Positions 35,890-45,572 are shown, numbered from the stretch's first letter. The stretch: DNA of 64,000 bases from Paraburkholderia sprentiae WSM5005 (GCF_001865575.2 NZ_CP017563.2:372001-436000), one strand, 5' to 3'. Notes: generated from the letters alone by a model not told the origin. Made by a program: numbers and translations.

Positions 35890-36957
35890 ATGGCGATCAT
35901 CTTGAAGGGCGAGATGTCGGGCGCGAGCCTGAGCGAGGCGCCGCTCCTGTTGCTGTTGAAACTGCGCACGTTCATCGCGTTGTTCGCGGTGGTGATTTTC
36001 TTCTCGTTCGCGGCGCACAACTTCGTGAGCTGGGAGAACCTGTTGATCATGTCGCGCCATGTCGCGCTCAATGCCTTTCTCGCGATCGGCATGACCTTCG
36101 TGATCGTGGCGGGCGGCATCGATCTGTCGGTCGGGTCGATCGTCGGCCTGTCGGGCATGGTGGCGGGCGGGCTGATTCTGCACGGCATCCCGCTCGGCGA
36201 CGAATACACGCTTTACCTGAGCGTGCCCGAAGTGATCGTCGTCGCGCTGCTGACGGGCGTCGCGGTCGGCGCGATCAACGGACTGCTGATTACGCGGCTG
36301 AACGTTGCGCCGTTCATCGCGACGCTCGGCACGCTGTATATCGCACGCGGCGCCGCGCTGCTGTCGTCGAACGGCGAGACGTTCCCGAATCTGACCGGCG
36401 ACCCGGACTACGGCACCACCGGCTTTCCGGTCATCGGCTCGGCGACGATCCTCGGGATTCCGTTGACGATCTGGCTGCTCGTCGCGGTCGGCGCGATCGC
36501 CGCGTACATCGCCGGGCGCACGCCACTCGGCCGTCAGATCTACGCGGTCGGCAGCAACGAGCGCGCGGCGCAATTGTCCGGCGTGCGAGTCAATCGCGTG
36601 AAGATGTTCGTCTATATGTTCTCGGGGCTGTGCGCGGCGATCGTCGGCTTGATCATCGCGTCGGAACTGGTCGCCTCGCATCCGATGAGCGGCGAAACCT
36701 TCGAGCTCAACGCGATCGCGGCGGCCGTGCTCGGCGGCACCTCGATGTCCGGCGGGCGCGGCAAGATCGGCGGCACGATCATCGGCGCGTTCGTGATCGG
36801 GATTCTGTCGGACGGGCTCGTGATGATGGGCGTCAGCGCGTTCTGGCAGACCGTGATCAAGGGTGTGGTGATCGTCGCGGCGGTGGTCGTCGACCAGATC
36901 CAGCGGCGCGTGCAGCAGCGCTTCGCGTTGCAGAAGCAAGCGGCGACGGGGGGCTGA
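35890..36957 (+). CDS. sugar ABC importer permease (RbsC type)
   Basis: I choose the ATG at 35890 because GAGGGAGA lies just before it; an ATG at 35875 overlapping the ATPase stop (ATGA) is possible and would add five residues. The 355-residue product has about eight to ten hydrophobic segments, the VAGGIDLSVGSIVGLSGM motif and AAVLGGTSMSGGRGKIGGTIIGAF, typical of RbsC/XylH-like permeases. It completes the second importer (binding protein 32642, ATPase 34313). A three-base gap separates it from apsD. Confidence 0.9.
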   Translation: MAIILKGEMSGASLSEAPLLLLLKLRTFIALFAVVIFFSFAAHNFVSWENLLIMSRHVALNAFLAIGMTFVIVAGGIDLSVGSIVGLSGMVAGGLILHGIPLGDEYTLYLSVPEVIVVALLTGVAVGAINGLLITRLNVAPFIATLGTLYIARGAALLSSNGETFPNLTGDPDYGTTGFPVIGSATILGIPLTIWLLVAVGAIAAYIAGRTPLGRQIYAVGSNERAAQLSGVRVNRVKMFVYMFSGLCAAIVGLIIASELVASHPMSGETFELNAIAAAVLGGTSMSGGRGKIGGTIIGAFVIGILSDGLVMMGVSAFWQTVIKGVVIVAAVVVDQIQRRVQQRFALQKQAATGG

Positions 36958-36960
36958 GCG

Positions 36961-38055
36961 ATGAGCGGAGCGGGCACGAACACGCATTCCAACGGGGCAC
37001 AGACAGTGTTCAAAGGCGCGTTGATCGGTTGTGGGTTTTTCTCGCGGAATCATCTGCACGCGTGGCGCGAAATCGGCGAGGCGCGCATCGTCGCGCTGTG
37101 CGACGCAGACCAAACGCGGCTTCAGGCGGCCGGCCGCGAGTTCGGCATCGAGCGTCTTTACAGCGATGCGGCCGCGATGCTGGCGGCAGAGCAGTTGGAT
37201 TTCGTCGATATCGCAACCACGGTGGCGAGCCATAAAGCGCTCGTCGAACTCGCCGCGCGGGCAAAGCTCGCAGTGATCTGTCAGAAACCGTTCGCGCGCT
37301 CGCTCGACGATGCGCGCGCGATGGTTGACGCGTGCCACGAGGCGGGCGTAGCACTGATGGTTCACGAGAATTTCCGCTGGCAAAGCGCGATTCAGTCGGT
37401 CGGCGCGGCCTTGCATCGCGGCGAGATCGGCGAGCCGTTCTGGGGACGCGTGTCGTTCCGCTCGGGGTTCGACGTGTTCAGCGGCCAACCGTATCTGGCC
37501 GAAGGCGAGCGCTTTATCGTCGAGGATCTCGGCATTCATGTGCTCGATATCGCGCGTTTTCTGTTCGGCGACGTAAAGCGGCTGTATGCGAGCACATCGC
37601 GCGTGAATCCGGCGATCAGAGGCGAGGACGTTGCGACGATCATGCTGAGCCACGAGCAGCGCGTGACCTGTATCGTCGATTGCAGTTACGCGACACGGCT
37701 GCCGCGCGAGCTGTTTCCGCAAACGCTGGTCGAAGTGGATGGTTCGGCGGGCACGCTGCGGCTATTCGCGGACTATCGGTTGCAGATTCATACCGCGGCG
37801 GGAACCGAAATGCGCGACGTGGCGCCGCCGCCGCTTTCGTGGGCGAGCGCGCCGTGGGAGGCGATCCAGGGCAGCGTGGCGAGCATTCAGTCGCATTGGA
37901 TCGATTGCCTGCGCCGCGGCGTCGAGCCGGCGACGAGCGGGCGCGACAATCTCGCGACGCTCGCGCTCGTCGAGGCGACTTATGTTTCAGCGCGGGAACG
38001 ACGCAGCATCGAGATGACCGAGATGCACGGCGCCGCTGCGAAGGAGGCGCAATGA
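36961..38055 (+). CDS. apsD: D-apiose dehydrogenase (Gfo/Idh/MocA family)
   Basis: The 364-residue protein has the Rossmann motif GALIGCGFFSRNHLHAW near residue 19, the family lysine motif CQKPFARS (EKP-like; here Gln replaces Glu) and GEPFWGRVSFRSGF with downstream EDLGIHVLDIARFLFG carrying the likely catalytic His. Family members oxidise sugars with NAD(P). The tight pairing with an ApnL-type lactonase (ATGA overlap) is the signature of the oxidative D-apiose route, in which ApsD makes D-apionolactone. Confidence 0.83.
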   Translation: MSGAGTNTHSNGAQTVFKGALIGCGFFSRNHLHAWREIGEARIVALCDADQTRLQAAGREFGIERLYSDAAAMLAAEQLDFVDIATTVASHKALVELAARAKLAVICQKPFARSLDDARAMVDACHEAGVALMVHENFRWQSAIQSVGAALHRGEIGEPFWGRVSFRSGFDVFSGQPYLAEGERFIVEDLGIHVLDIARFLFGDVKRLYASTSRVNPAIRGEDVATIMLSHEQRVTCIVDCSYATRLPRELFPQTLVEVDGSAGTLRLFADYRLQIHTAAGTEMRDVAPPPLSWASAPWEAIQGSVASIQSHWIDCLRRGVEPATSGRDNLATLALVEATYVSARERRSIEMTEMHGAAAKEAQ

Positions 38056-40013
38056 GCGTGGACGTCGCGATAGCCCGCTATGGCACGACGCAGAGCAGGG
38101 AACCGGAGCGGTGCGTGCGGGCCGGCCCGTGGTCGGCGCTGCTGGTCGACGGTGCGTTGCGCGAAATCCGCTATCGCGATGTCGAAGTGATCCGCTCGGT
38201 CGCGTTGCTGGTTCGCGATAAGGACTGGGGCACCTGTCGTCCAAAACGGGAGGGCGTCGAACTCGACGAGGACGAGCACGGCTTTCGCATCGCTTATCGG
38301 GCGCAGTGTGCGAATCCCGATGGACAGGTGCTGAACTACGACCAGCGCATCGTCTGCCCGGCCGATGGCGCGCTGCGCTTCGAGGCGTCCGTGACCGCGC
38401 AGGATGCCTTTCTGACGGCACGCTGCGGATTCTGCGTGCTGCATCCGATCGACGGTGTGGCGGGTGCGCCCGCACGCGTCGAGCATGGCGATGGAACGCA
38501 CGAGCAATCGGCATTTCCTGAGCTGATCGATCCGTGGCAGCCGTTCAAGGACATCTGCGCGATCGAACACGACCTTGCCTGCGGGCTCACGGTGCGCTGC
38601 GCATTCGCGGGCGACGTGTTCGAGATGGAAGACCAGCGCAACTGGTCCGATGCATCGTTCAAGACCTACTCACGGCCGCTGGCATTGCCTTGGCCTTACA
38701 CGCTCGAAGCGGGTGTTACCACGCGCCAGAGCGTGACCCTAAGCGTCGAAGAGCGGAGCGGGGTTTTTTTCCCTGGCAGCGCCCGCGCGCCGTCGATCCC
38801 CGAGCAGAACGACGCGGTGACTATCACGCTCGACCTCGTTCAGGAAGCGGCCGAAACGATGCCGGCGCTCGGCGTCGCGATTGCCGCCAGCGAGATCGAC
38901 GCGGCGCTCGCGCATCCCGAACTGCTGGCCGGGCTTGCGCCCCAACAACTCACGTTGAGCTTCGATCCGGTGGCGGGTCACGGGCTGGCCGAACTCGAGC
39001 GATTCTCGGCATTGCAGCGGCGCGCGGGTATTGCTGCTGTGCTCGAATACGCGCTGCCGGGCGTCGATGAACCGCGCCGCGAACTCGATGCGCTGGCCGC
39101 GTTGATCGAGGCGGCCAGGTTGGAGATCGTCGGCATCGTCGTCAGTCCGTGCGTGCATCGGCAGTCGAACCCGCCGGGCAGCATCAGCCCGCCGTGTCCG
39201 GCGCTCGACGACGTGTATCGCGCCGCGCGCGCTGCCTTTCCGCGACTCAGGATCGGTGGCGGGATGCTGAGCTATTTCACCGAACTGAATCGCAAGCGGC
39301 CGCCGCTGGAACTGGCGGATTGGGTCACCCACGCGACGTGTCCGATCGTCCACGCGGCCGACGATCGCAGCGTCATGCAAACGCTGGAAGCGATTCCGCA
39401 CATCACGCGCTCGTGCCGCGCGCTGGTGGGCGCTCAGCGCTACGCAATCGGTCCGGTGTCGATCGGCATGCGCCAGAACCCGTACGGCTCGCGCGTGATG
39501 CCCAATCCGCACCGCGAACGGATGGCGATGGCCGGCTTCGATCCGCGCCAAACCGCGCTGTTTGGCGGCGCGTGGCTCGCCGGTTACGCGGCGGCGCTGG
39601 AAGGTGCGCGGATCGACACATTGACGCTAGGCGCGTTGACGGGCGAGCGAGGTCTCGCAGACGTTAGCGATGGGGTGAAGCGGTATCCGATGTACGAAGT
39701 AGCGCGCGCGCTGGCTGCGATGGCCGGGTCCGACAGGCTCGCTGTCGCCGTCGCGGCGGCGGAGCGCTCCGCGATCGCATGCTTGGCCGCGCGCGACGCG
39801 CAGGAGCGGATTCGAATCGTAATCGCCAATCTGACCGATAGCGAGCGTGAAGTGCGACTGACGCTTCGTGGGGGGACGGTGTCTTTCCACGCGTTTATCT
39901 GTGATGAGAAGACGGTGCGAGAGAAGGACGTCATGCCGGTTCCCGCGCAGGTGGACCTTACTCGCCCGGTGTTGCTGCGTCCGTACGCTTTTGTTATCGG
40001 GATGGCTGTTTGA
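38052..40013 (+). CDS. apnL: D-apionate lactonase
   Basis: The ATG at 38052 overlaps the apsD stop and gives 653 residues. The protein matches ApnL, a large lactonase unrelated to SMP-30 that hydrolyses D-apionolactone to D-apionate: an N-terminal beta-rich region (about 1-230), then a TIM-barrel-like part (LTLSFDPVAGHGLAELERFSALQ, HRQSNPPGSISPPCP, FTELNRKRPPLELADWVTHATCPIVHAADD), and a short C-terminal beta domain. Genes of this type are co-located with apsD in known apiose clusters. It is the last gene of the long plus-strand operon. Confidence 0.82.
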   Translation: MSVDVAIARYGTTQSREPERCVRAGPWSALLVDGALREIRYRDVEVIRSVALLVRDKDWGTCRPKREGVELDEDEHGFRIAYRAQCANPDGQVLNYDQRIVCPADGALRFEASVTAQDAFLTARCGFCVLHPIDGVAGAPARVEHGDGTHEQSAFPELIDPWQPFKDICAIEHDLACGLTVRCAFAGDVFEMEDQRNWSDASFKTYSRPLALPWPYTLEAGVTTRQSVTLSVEERSGVFFPGSARAPSIPEQNDAVTITLDLVQEAAETMPALGVAIAASEIDAALAHPELLAGLAPQQLTLSFDPVAGHGLAELERFSALQRRAGIAAVLEYALPGVDEPRRELDALAALIEAARLEIVGIVVSPCVHRQSNPPGSISPPCPALDDVYRAARAAFPRLRIGGGMLSYFTELNRKRPPLELADWVTHATCPIVHAADDRSVMQTLEAIPHITRSCRALVGAQRYAIGPVSIGMRQNPYGSRVMPNPHRERMAMAGFDPRQTALFGGAWLAGYAAALEGARIDTLTLGALTGERGLADVSDGVKRYPMYEVARALAAMAGSDRLAVAVAAAERSAIACLAARDAQERIRIVIANLTDSEREVRLTLRGGTVSFHAFICDEKTVREKDVMPVPAQVDLTRPVLLRPYAFVIGMAV

Positions 40014-40045
40014 CTGTCGTGCATTCGTAGCGTGGCCGGCGTGGG

Positions 40046-40255
40046 TTTCTTCTTTTGGTGCAGCGAGACAATACCCAACGCGCACAGGCTTGCTTTGTGC
40101 GTTAGCCCACACGTGAACGCTGCGCCGAAAGCGGGTTGCCGCAAGCGTTGCGACACATCTTGCGGCGAGCGTTGCAGAAGTGTTTTTGCGCGCTCGTGCA
40201 TCGAGATGGTCTGGCTTATTCCCGTTCGAGATCGATTTCATTCAGCTCTTTCCAC
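40046..40255. repeat. diverged dispersed repeat, copy A
   Basis: About 210 bases here are clearly related to 51226-51438 in the same orientation. Conserved blocks include GCAGCGAGACAATAC, GTGAACGCTGCGCCG and ATCGAGATGGTCTGGCTTAT. A CGCACA/TGTGCG stem is kept while its loop differs between copies. The minus strand of both copies reads a similar peptide of about 65 residues from ATG 40241 (MKS..NGNKPDHLDA). The repeat ends where the cytochrome c remnant begins. Confidence 0.8.
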
Positions 40256-40257
40256 CC

Positions 40258-40539
40258 GTCGACAATCGTACGCTGCCTGACAATGCGGTCCGGTGTATCA
40301 ATTGCCACGGCCACGCGGACAACGCAGCGTCTTTTGCGCCCCCGTTGACAAGCCAGTATCTGCTCAGCGATACCCGCCGACGCGGCGGCCCGCCGAGTCG
40401 TTACGATTTGGGCTCGTTCTGCCGTGTCGTGAATGTCGGCGTCGATCCGACAGGAATCGAGCTGAAGAAAGCGATGCCGCAATACACGTTCAGCGATACA
40501 GAATGCGCAGCGCTTTGGAGCTTTGTCACCGCCCGGTAG
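40258..40539 (+). pseudogene. C-terminal cytochrome c domain remnant
   Basis: The frame has a c-type heme motif CINCH at 40294-40308 followed by GHADNAASFAPPL, a RRGGPPSRYDLGSFCR segment and the C-terminal MPQYTFSDTECAALWSFVT, where the Met is the likely axial ligand. It resembles the final c-type domain of a longer periplasmic cytochrome. No start codon, signal peptide or upstream domain is in frame: the sequence upstream is repeat copy A. I read it as a gene truncated at its 5' side. Confidence 0.7.
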
Positions 40540-40696
40540 GGCTTCGCCCGCTGGACATGTGAAGTTTTCTCGCATGGTTCATTGAACTGGATGACGCATA
40601 CACTCGCACAAACGCGCCAGATCTTCAGCGCTTCGGGTCAGTGTTTCAAATGCCCTCGCGCGAAGGACTATATTCAAACCCTGCCTTCCGGCTGAT

Positions 40697-40732
40697 CGCC
40701 CGCTACGGGCGTCGACGGATCATTCCGTCGAC
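40697..40732. other. two adjacent perfect hairpins
   Basis: CGCCCG-cta-CGGGCG (40697-40711) is directly followed by GTCGACGGA-TCAT-TCCGTCGAC (40711-40732). They lie in an otherwise featureless stretch (40540-40796) between the cytochrome and NHL remnants. They could be leftover terminators or a recombination site. Confidence 0.5.
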
Positions 40733-40796
40733 TACTTGCGTCAGGACAGATCCAAGGGTGTGTGTCATGAGATGTCCCATTCGTGCATGGTTGGTG

Positions 40797-41030
40797 CGGC
40801 GGCTACGCGGGTGACGGCGGTCTCGCGGTTCAGGCGATGCTGTCGGGTCCAAGGGGCTCGCGTTCGGGCGTGACGGAGCGCTGTATGTCGCCGATGGTTT
40901 CAGGATCCGCAAGATCACCGGACTCCCAGGTCGTCACCGCTGGGATTGCCGGGACAAACGGCGCTACGGCCTTGACGGCAACGATGGTGACGAAGATTGA
41001 GGTCAAAGTTGCAGAGCAAAACAACGAGCA
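40797..41030 (+). pseudogene. NHL-repeat protein remnant with frameshifts
   Basis: Three reading frames in succession give NHL-repeat pieces: GYAGDGGLAVQAMLSGP from 40801, then KGLAFGRDGALYVADGFRIRKITG in another frame, then VVTAGIAGTNG. Together they match one blade of a secreted NHL/teneurin-like propeller (GYxGDGGPAxxAxLxGPxGLAxxxDGxLYVADxxNxRIRKI). At least two frameshifts and missing ends show that it is broken. Confidence 0.7.
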
Positions 41031-41071
41031 TCGCTTGGCCCGGAGAAACCGAAGCTTCCAGGAGCCTGTCC

Positions 41072-42052
41072 ATGTCCGCGCCGAGAATCAGCGTTCTGCT
41101 GCCGATCTACGAGGTCGAGGACTATATCGAAGACTGTCTGGATTCCCTGCTGTCACAAACCTGCACTGATTTCGAAATCATCGCCGTCGACGACAGCAGC
41201 CCCGATCGCTCAGGTGAAATCGCCGCCCGCCTGCTCGCGCAACAGGATCGCATTCCATGGAAGTTGATCAGGAACACCGACAATAAAGGGCTCGCTGAAA
41301 CGCGAAAAATCGCCGCATCGGAAGCGCGCGGCGACTATGTGCTCTGCGTCGACAGCGACGACCACGTTCATCGCGATCTGATTCGCACCGTGCTGCGCGA
41401 AGCCGATCAGCACGACGCCGATGTCGTCATTTTCGCCGCCGAACACGTTAGCCCCGATGGCGCCGTCAACGCTCGCATCGATTCCGGCGACTGCATCATC
41501 ACCGGCGTGCAAGCCGTGCAGAAACTCATGGGACTGGAACTGCAAGCCTTTTGCTGGAACAAACTCGTGCGCCGCTCCATTTTCGTCGCGGCCGACCATC
41601 CGTGCGGTCTCATCTACGAAGACATTTGCGTGACGGTGCAGACGCTCGCCAGCGCGAAAATCGTGCGGCTCATTCCGGACAGCCTTTACTCCTACATGTT
41701 CCGCGAATCGGCAATTTCCAGGCGCTTCAACCCGCGGGTCGTCGATCTTTTTGTCATCATCGACCGCGTTGAAAAACGCACTGCGTTCCTCCCGATTCCC
41801 GACTACAAACGTCTGTTGTTCCGGCTCAGATACATCTTCGGATACCGCACGATCGCGTTTCACACCGCTATGACCGCGCCGAGCTACGAGCTCGCGAGGC
41901 CGATCCTATATAGCGTTTCGAAAAAGCTGCGTGTGAAGCACCTGATCGGCATGTATGCGGACGGGCGGCCGAAGCTCTCCGTTGCGATGACGATGCTCAA
42001 GATCCATCCGTGGATCTTCTATTGCTTCGTGAGACGCTTCAATCATCACTGA
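41072..42052 (+). CDS. GT2-family glycosyltransferase
   Basis: The ATG at 41072 follows AGGAGCC and gives 326 residues. The GT-A nucleotide-binding fold is clear (ISVLLPIYEVEDYIEDCLDSLLSQ, IIAVDDSSPDRS, YVLCVDSDDHV with the DxD-type acidic motif). The C-terminal helices end in IHPWIFYCFVRRFNHH. It probably adds a sugar to a surface-polysaccharide repeat unit in the cytoplasm, with the flippase and UDP-Galf mutase downstream. A diverged inverted copy of its 3' end lies at 46090-46215. Confidence 0.88.
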   Translation: MSAPRISVLLPIYEVEDYIEDCLDSLLSQTCTDFEIIAVDDSSPDRSGEIAARLLAQQDRIPWKLIRNTDNKGLAETRKIAASEARGDYVLCVDSDDHVHRDLIRTVLREADQHDADVVIFAAEHVSPDGAVNARIDSGDCIITGVQAVQKLMGLELQAFCWNKLVRRSIFVAADHPCGLIYEDICVTVQTLASAKIVRLIPDSLYSYMFRESAISRRFNPRVVDLFVIIDRVEKRTAFLPIPDYKRLLFRLRYIFGYRTIAFHTAMTAPSYELARPILYSVSKKLRVKHLIGMYADGRPKLSVAMTMLKIHPWIFYCFVRRFNHH

Positions 42053-42262
42053 TCCTGCGAAATGCGCCATCTGGCACATAACGCAGAGCGCGTTGGAAGT
42101 ATCCGTTTAACCCTCTGAAAGGCACGGCGTTTGCGTACCCCAACCGGCCGCGCCTACTGACGACGAAATCTGGTGACCCTGTGCGTATGACATATATGAT
42201 GGGCTTATGCTTATGCCGCGCTTGTCCTGAACTTTAATCGAAGTATTGAAAACGGTCTAACC

Positions 42263-43528
42263 ATGGCGAATCGACTCCGACAGAACATCGTCGCGCTGAC
42301 CATCCTGCAGGCGGCTAACATGCTGCTGCCGCTTGCAACCATTCCCTACCTGTTGCGCGTGCTGCGCCCGGAACACTTTGGCGCATACATCTTCGCACAA
42401 GCCATCATTGGCTACCTCGTACTGCTGACCGACTACGGTTTCAACTGGTCATCGACTGCCCACGTCGCACGGGTCCAGAATGACCGGTACGCGGTGTCGA
42501 AGATCTTCTGGGCGACACAAGGCGCCAAGGCGCTGATCGCGGTGGTCTGCCTCGCGATGCTGCTGTTAGCGGCGTTGTTCGTGGCAAGGCTGCGCGAATT
42601 GCTGCCGGTTCTGCTGGCGACCTATCCGGTCGTGATCGGAACGGTGCTGTTTCCGCAGTGGCTGTTTCAGGGCCTGGAGCAGATGACGCTGACTACCGTT
42701 TCGATGCTGAGCGCGCGGCTGCTGCTGCTTCCGCTCACGTTCGTCCTGGTGCACTCGCCGGCCGACACGTGGATCGCCTCGCTGATCAGCTCGATGAGCG
42801 TGGTTGCTGCCGGACTCGTCGCCTCGTTCCTGATCGTAAAAGACCGGATGATTGTCGCGATGGTGCCGGGCAAGGCGGAGATCCTGGAGACGCTTCGTGA
42901 CGGCTGGCACACGTTCATTTCCACCGCAGCGATCAGTTTGTACACCACCACCAATACCGTGGTGCTCGGATTTATTGCGGGGGATGCCGCTGTTGGCTTC
43001 TTTGGCGTCGCCGACAAGATCCGCAACCTCGCCCAGGCGCCGCTCGTACCGGTCGCCAACGCGGTGTACCCGCGCGTGACGGCGCTCTTTTCCGAAGACT
43101 CCGCCCAGGCGTTTGCGCTGGTGCGCAAGATGTTTTACCTGGCGGTCTCGTCCATGTTGCTGGCTTCGGTCGCGCTGTGGGGCGGCGCCGAGTTGATCCT
43201 TCGTATCGCGATGGGCTCCGGGTACGAACCGGCCGTGATCGTCCTGAAGTGGATGGCGCCGATGCCACTGCTCATCGGGCTGAGCGGTGTATTCGGCGTT
43301 CAGCTGATGCTGCCGCTCGGCATGAAGAAGAAGGTCAGCGAGATCCTGATCGTCGCCGGCCTGTTCAATCTTGCCATCCTCGTGCCGCTTGTATGGTTTT
43401 ACGGCGCTCAGGGCGCGGCAATGTCAGCGCTGGCCACCGAGTTTCTCGTCACGGCCTCGATGGCGCTTCACCTGATCAAATGCAAGGTTCCGGCTTTCCA
43501 AACGAGGGTGCGCACAGATGAAATATGA
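42263..43528 (+). CDS. Wzx-like O-antigen/EPS flippase
   Basis: The 421-residue protein has about 12 hydrophobic segments and a MOP-superfamily polysaccharide flippase pattern (ILQAANMLLPLATIPYLLRVLRPEHFGAYIFAQAI at the N-terminus, NTVVLGFIAGDAAVGFFGVADKI mid-protein). It moves lipid-linked repeat units across the inner membrane. It overlaps the glf start by 11 bases, so the two are co-expressed. No wzy polymerase is recognisable in the window. Confidence 0.9.
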   Translation: MANRLRQNIVALTILQAANMLLPLATIPYLLRVLRPEHFGAYIFAQAIIGYLVLLTDYGFNWSSTAHVARVQNDRYAVSKIFWATQGAKALIAVVCLAMLLLAALFVARLRELLPVLLATYPVVIGTVLFPQWLFQGLEQMTLTTVSMLSARLLLLPLTFVLVHSPADTWIASLISSMSVVAAGLVASFLIVKDRMIVAMVPGKAEILETLRDGWHTFISTAAISLYTTTNTVVLGFIAGDAAVGFFGVADKIRNLAQAPLVPVANAVYPRVTALFSEDSAQAFALVRKMFYLAVSSMLLASVALWGGAELILRIAMGSGYEPAVIVLKWMAPMPLLIGLSGVFGVQLMLPLGMKKKVSEILIVAGLFNLAILVPLVWFYGAQGAAMSALATEFLVTASMALHLIKCKVPAFQTRVRTDEI

Positions 43529-44630
43529 CTTCCTTATCGTAGGTGCCGGCTTTGCGGGCGCGGTCTGTGCCGAACGCCTCGCGGCAAGCGGAAAACGCGT
43601 GCTCGTCGTCGACAAACGGAATCATATAGGCGGCAACGCCTACGACCGGCACGATGAGAACGGCGTGCTGATCCATCCGTACGGTCCGCATATCTTTCAT
43701 ACCAACAGCAAGCGGATATTCGAATACCTGTCGGCTTTTACCGATTGGCGCTTCTACGAGCATCGCGTGAAGGCCTATGTAGACGGGGGCCTCTATCCAA
43801 TACCGATTAATCGCACGACGATCAACAGGTTATATGGCCTCGACCTGAACGAGCAGGCCACCGTGGCGTTTCTCGAGTCGGTACGTGAAGCGCGAGGAAC
43901 CGTCTCCACCAGCGAAGACGCGGTGCTCAGCAGCGTTGGCCGCGATCTGTGCGAGAAGTTTTTCCGTGGCTATACGCGCAAGCAATGGGGACTCGATCTT
44001 TCTGAACTGTCCGCGGGTGTCGCTGCGCGAATCCCGACACGTTCGAACGACGACGACCGGTACTTCACCGATACGTATCAATTCATGCCGGCGCAAGGCT
44101 ACACCGCGATGTTCGAAAGGATGCTTGGCAGTCCGGACATCGAGGTACGTCTGTCGACCGACTATAACGAGGTGAAAGCGAGTATCGAATGCGGACACCT
44201 TGTGTACACAGGACGGATTGACGCGTATTTCGGCTATCGCTTCGGCAAGCTGCCGTACCGCAGCCTGGATTTTCAGCACCAGCATCTGAGCGACGTGGAG
44301 CGCTTTCAGACGACAGGTACCGTCAACTATCCGAACGATCACGAATACACGAGGATTACGGAGTTCAAGCACCTCACCGGGCAGCAGCATCAGGGAACCT
44401 CGATCGTCAGGGAGTATCCGCGAGCCGAAGGTGAGCCGTACTACCCGATTCCACGCAAGGAAAACGAGGCATTGTTCCTGCGCTACAACGCGCTTGCGGA
44501 GACAGTTGCCGATATTACTTTCGTGGGCAGGCTCGCGCAGTATCGCTACTACAACATGGACCAGGTCGTTGGTGCGTCGCTTAAAGCTGCGGAAGGGCTC
44601 ATCCAGGGTGCAGCAATCAGCGAGTGCTAG
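43518..44630 (+). CDS. glf: UDP-galactopyranose mutase
   Basis: The 370-residue flavoprotein begins with an FAD motif (FLIVGAGFAGAVCAERLA) and has the UGM signature features GNAYDRHDENGVLIHPYGPHIFHT, NRTTINRLYG, FFRGYTRKQWGLD and NYPNDHEYTRITEFKHLTGQ, and the C-terminal RLAQYRYYNMDQVVGASL. It converts UDP-Galp to UDP-Galf with reduced FAD, so the local polysaccharide likely contains galactofuranose. Length and motifs are intact. A 46-base piece (44320-44365) is repeated inverted at 45999-46044. Confidence 0.95.
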   Translation: MKYDFLIVGAGFAGAVCAERLAASGKRVLVVDKRNHIGGNAYDRHDENGVLIHPYGPHIFHTNSKRIFEYLSAFTDWRFYEHRVKAYVDGGLYPIPINRTTINRLYGLDLNEQATVAFLESVREARGTVSTSEDAVLSSVGRDLCEKFFRGYTRKQWGLDLSELSAGVAARIPTRSNDDDRYFTDTYQFMPAQGYTAMFERMLGSPDIEVRLSTDYNEVKASIECGHLVYTGRIDAYFGYRFGKLPYRSLDFQHQHLSDVERFQTTGTVNYPNDHEYTRITEFKHLTGQQHQGTSIVREYPRAEGEPYYPIPRKENEALFLRYNALAETVADITFVGRLAQYRYYNMDQVVGASLKAAEGLIQGAAISEC

Positions 44631-44696
44631 CGGGCACCTGAGCGCTTTCCTGGGACTGACTGGAAGATTCGGAGCATCGCATAGGGAGTTCGGAAG

Positions 44697-45572
44697 ATGG
44701 AAAAGTACCTGGTCGTTCTGAGGTGTGGAGACCGCTCCTTGCATCCGCAATGGTTCAGCGGCGGACAGACCCCGCGCTTTGACCTGATACTGAGTTACTA
44801 CGGGAAAGACAAAAATTTTTCGGACGACTTTGCTAAAACCATACATCGATTCAAGGGATCAAAGTGGGAAGGTCTTCACGACTTCATGTTGCGAAACGCC
44901 GAATTGGTTTTGCAATACCGCTACATCTGGCTCCCGGACGACGATATCCTGACCGATGTTCAAACGCTCAACGAGTTCTTCGACTATGTAGAACGGGAGA
45001 ATTTCGCACTCGCGCAACCGTCTCTCGACCAGAGAAGCTACTTCAGTCACGCAACGACGTTGCAGAACAGGGCGTTCGAGTTTCGTGAAACCAATTTCGT
45101 GGAAGTGATGGTGCCATGTTTCTCGTCGAATGCCTTGCATGCGATAAAGGACAGCTTTGGATGGACCAGCACAGGCTGGGGTCTGGATTTTCTGTGGTCC
45201 AAACAGGTCGCCCCGCTAGGGAAGGTTGGCATTGTCGACCGTTTTGCCGTGTTGCATACACGGCCGGTCGCCTCAGCGGACCACAGCGTGGCGTGGTCGG
45301 AATTGAATCAGACGCTCGCGCAACACGGAATGCGCGCGTCGATCAAGGTTCTGCGGGGCAGAACACGCTACGTAGGAAAAACCTATGCGAGCGGTCGGCT
45401 GGGCAACCCAATGTTGTTCATCCATGCAGTAAAAGGCAGCCATCCTGCGCGACGGAAAAATCTCATCGCCTATCTGGGGCTGCTGAAAGAGTATCTTCCG
45501 TGGCTTCACTATACCAAGCGCAAAACGCAGCCATATCGGGCTCCGAATGGACGTTCGAGTCCCTTAGGGTAA
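44697..45572 (+). CDS. DUF707 protein, putative glycosyltransferase
   Basis: The 291-residue protein matches DUF707: YLVVLRCGDRSLHPQWF at the N-terminus, FDLILSYYGKD, RYIWLPDDDILTD with a DxD-like acidic cluster, and CFSSNALHAIKDSFGWTSTGWGLDFLW. The acidic motif and genome context suggest a glycosyltransferase of the GT-A type that acts on the same polysaccharide. It lies 66 bases after glf. Biochemical function of the family is unsettled. Confidence 0.8.
   Translation: MEKYLVVLRCGDRSLHPQWFSGGQTPRFDLILSYYGKDKNFSDDFAKTIHRFKGSKWEGLHDFMLRNAELVLQYRYIWLPDDDILTDVQTLNEFFDYVERENFALAQPSLDQRSYFSHATTLQNRAFEFRETNFVEVMVPCFSSNALHAIKDSFGWTSTGWGLDFLWSKQVAPLGKVGIVDRFAVLHTRPVASADHSVAWSELNQTLAQHGMRASIKVLRGRTRYVGKTYASGRLGNPMLFIHAVKGSHPARRKNLIAYLGLLKEYLPWLHYTKRKTQPYRAPNGRSSPLG

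Noticed and set aside
35842..37722. 626-codon minus-strand open frame opposite the permease and apsD
   Set aside because: It covers parts of two clear genes, has no membrane or fold pattern, and is a GC-bias shadow.
37332..38051. 240-codon N-terminal extension of ApnL
   Set aside because: It is out of frame across apsD; the ATG at 38052 with ATGA overlap is the natural start.
39627..40241. 204-codon minus-strand frame starting in repeat copy A as a real gene
   Set aside because: Similarity to copy B stops after about 65 codons and the rest is antisense to apnL, so only the short conserved part is considered and only as a repeat feature.
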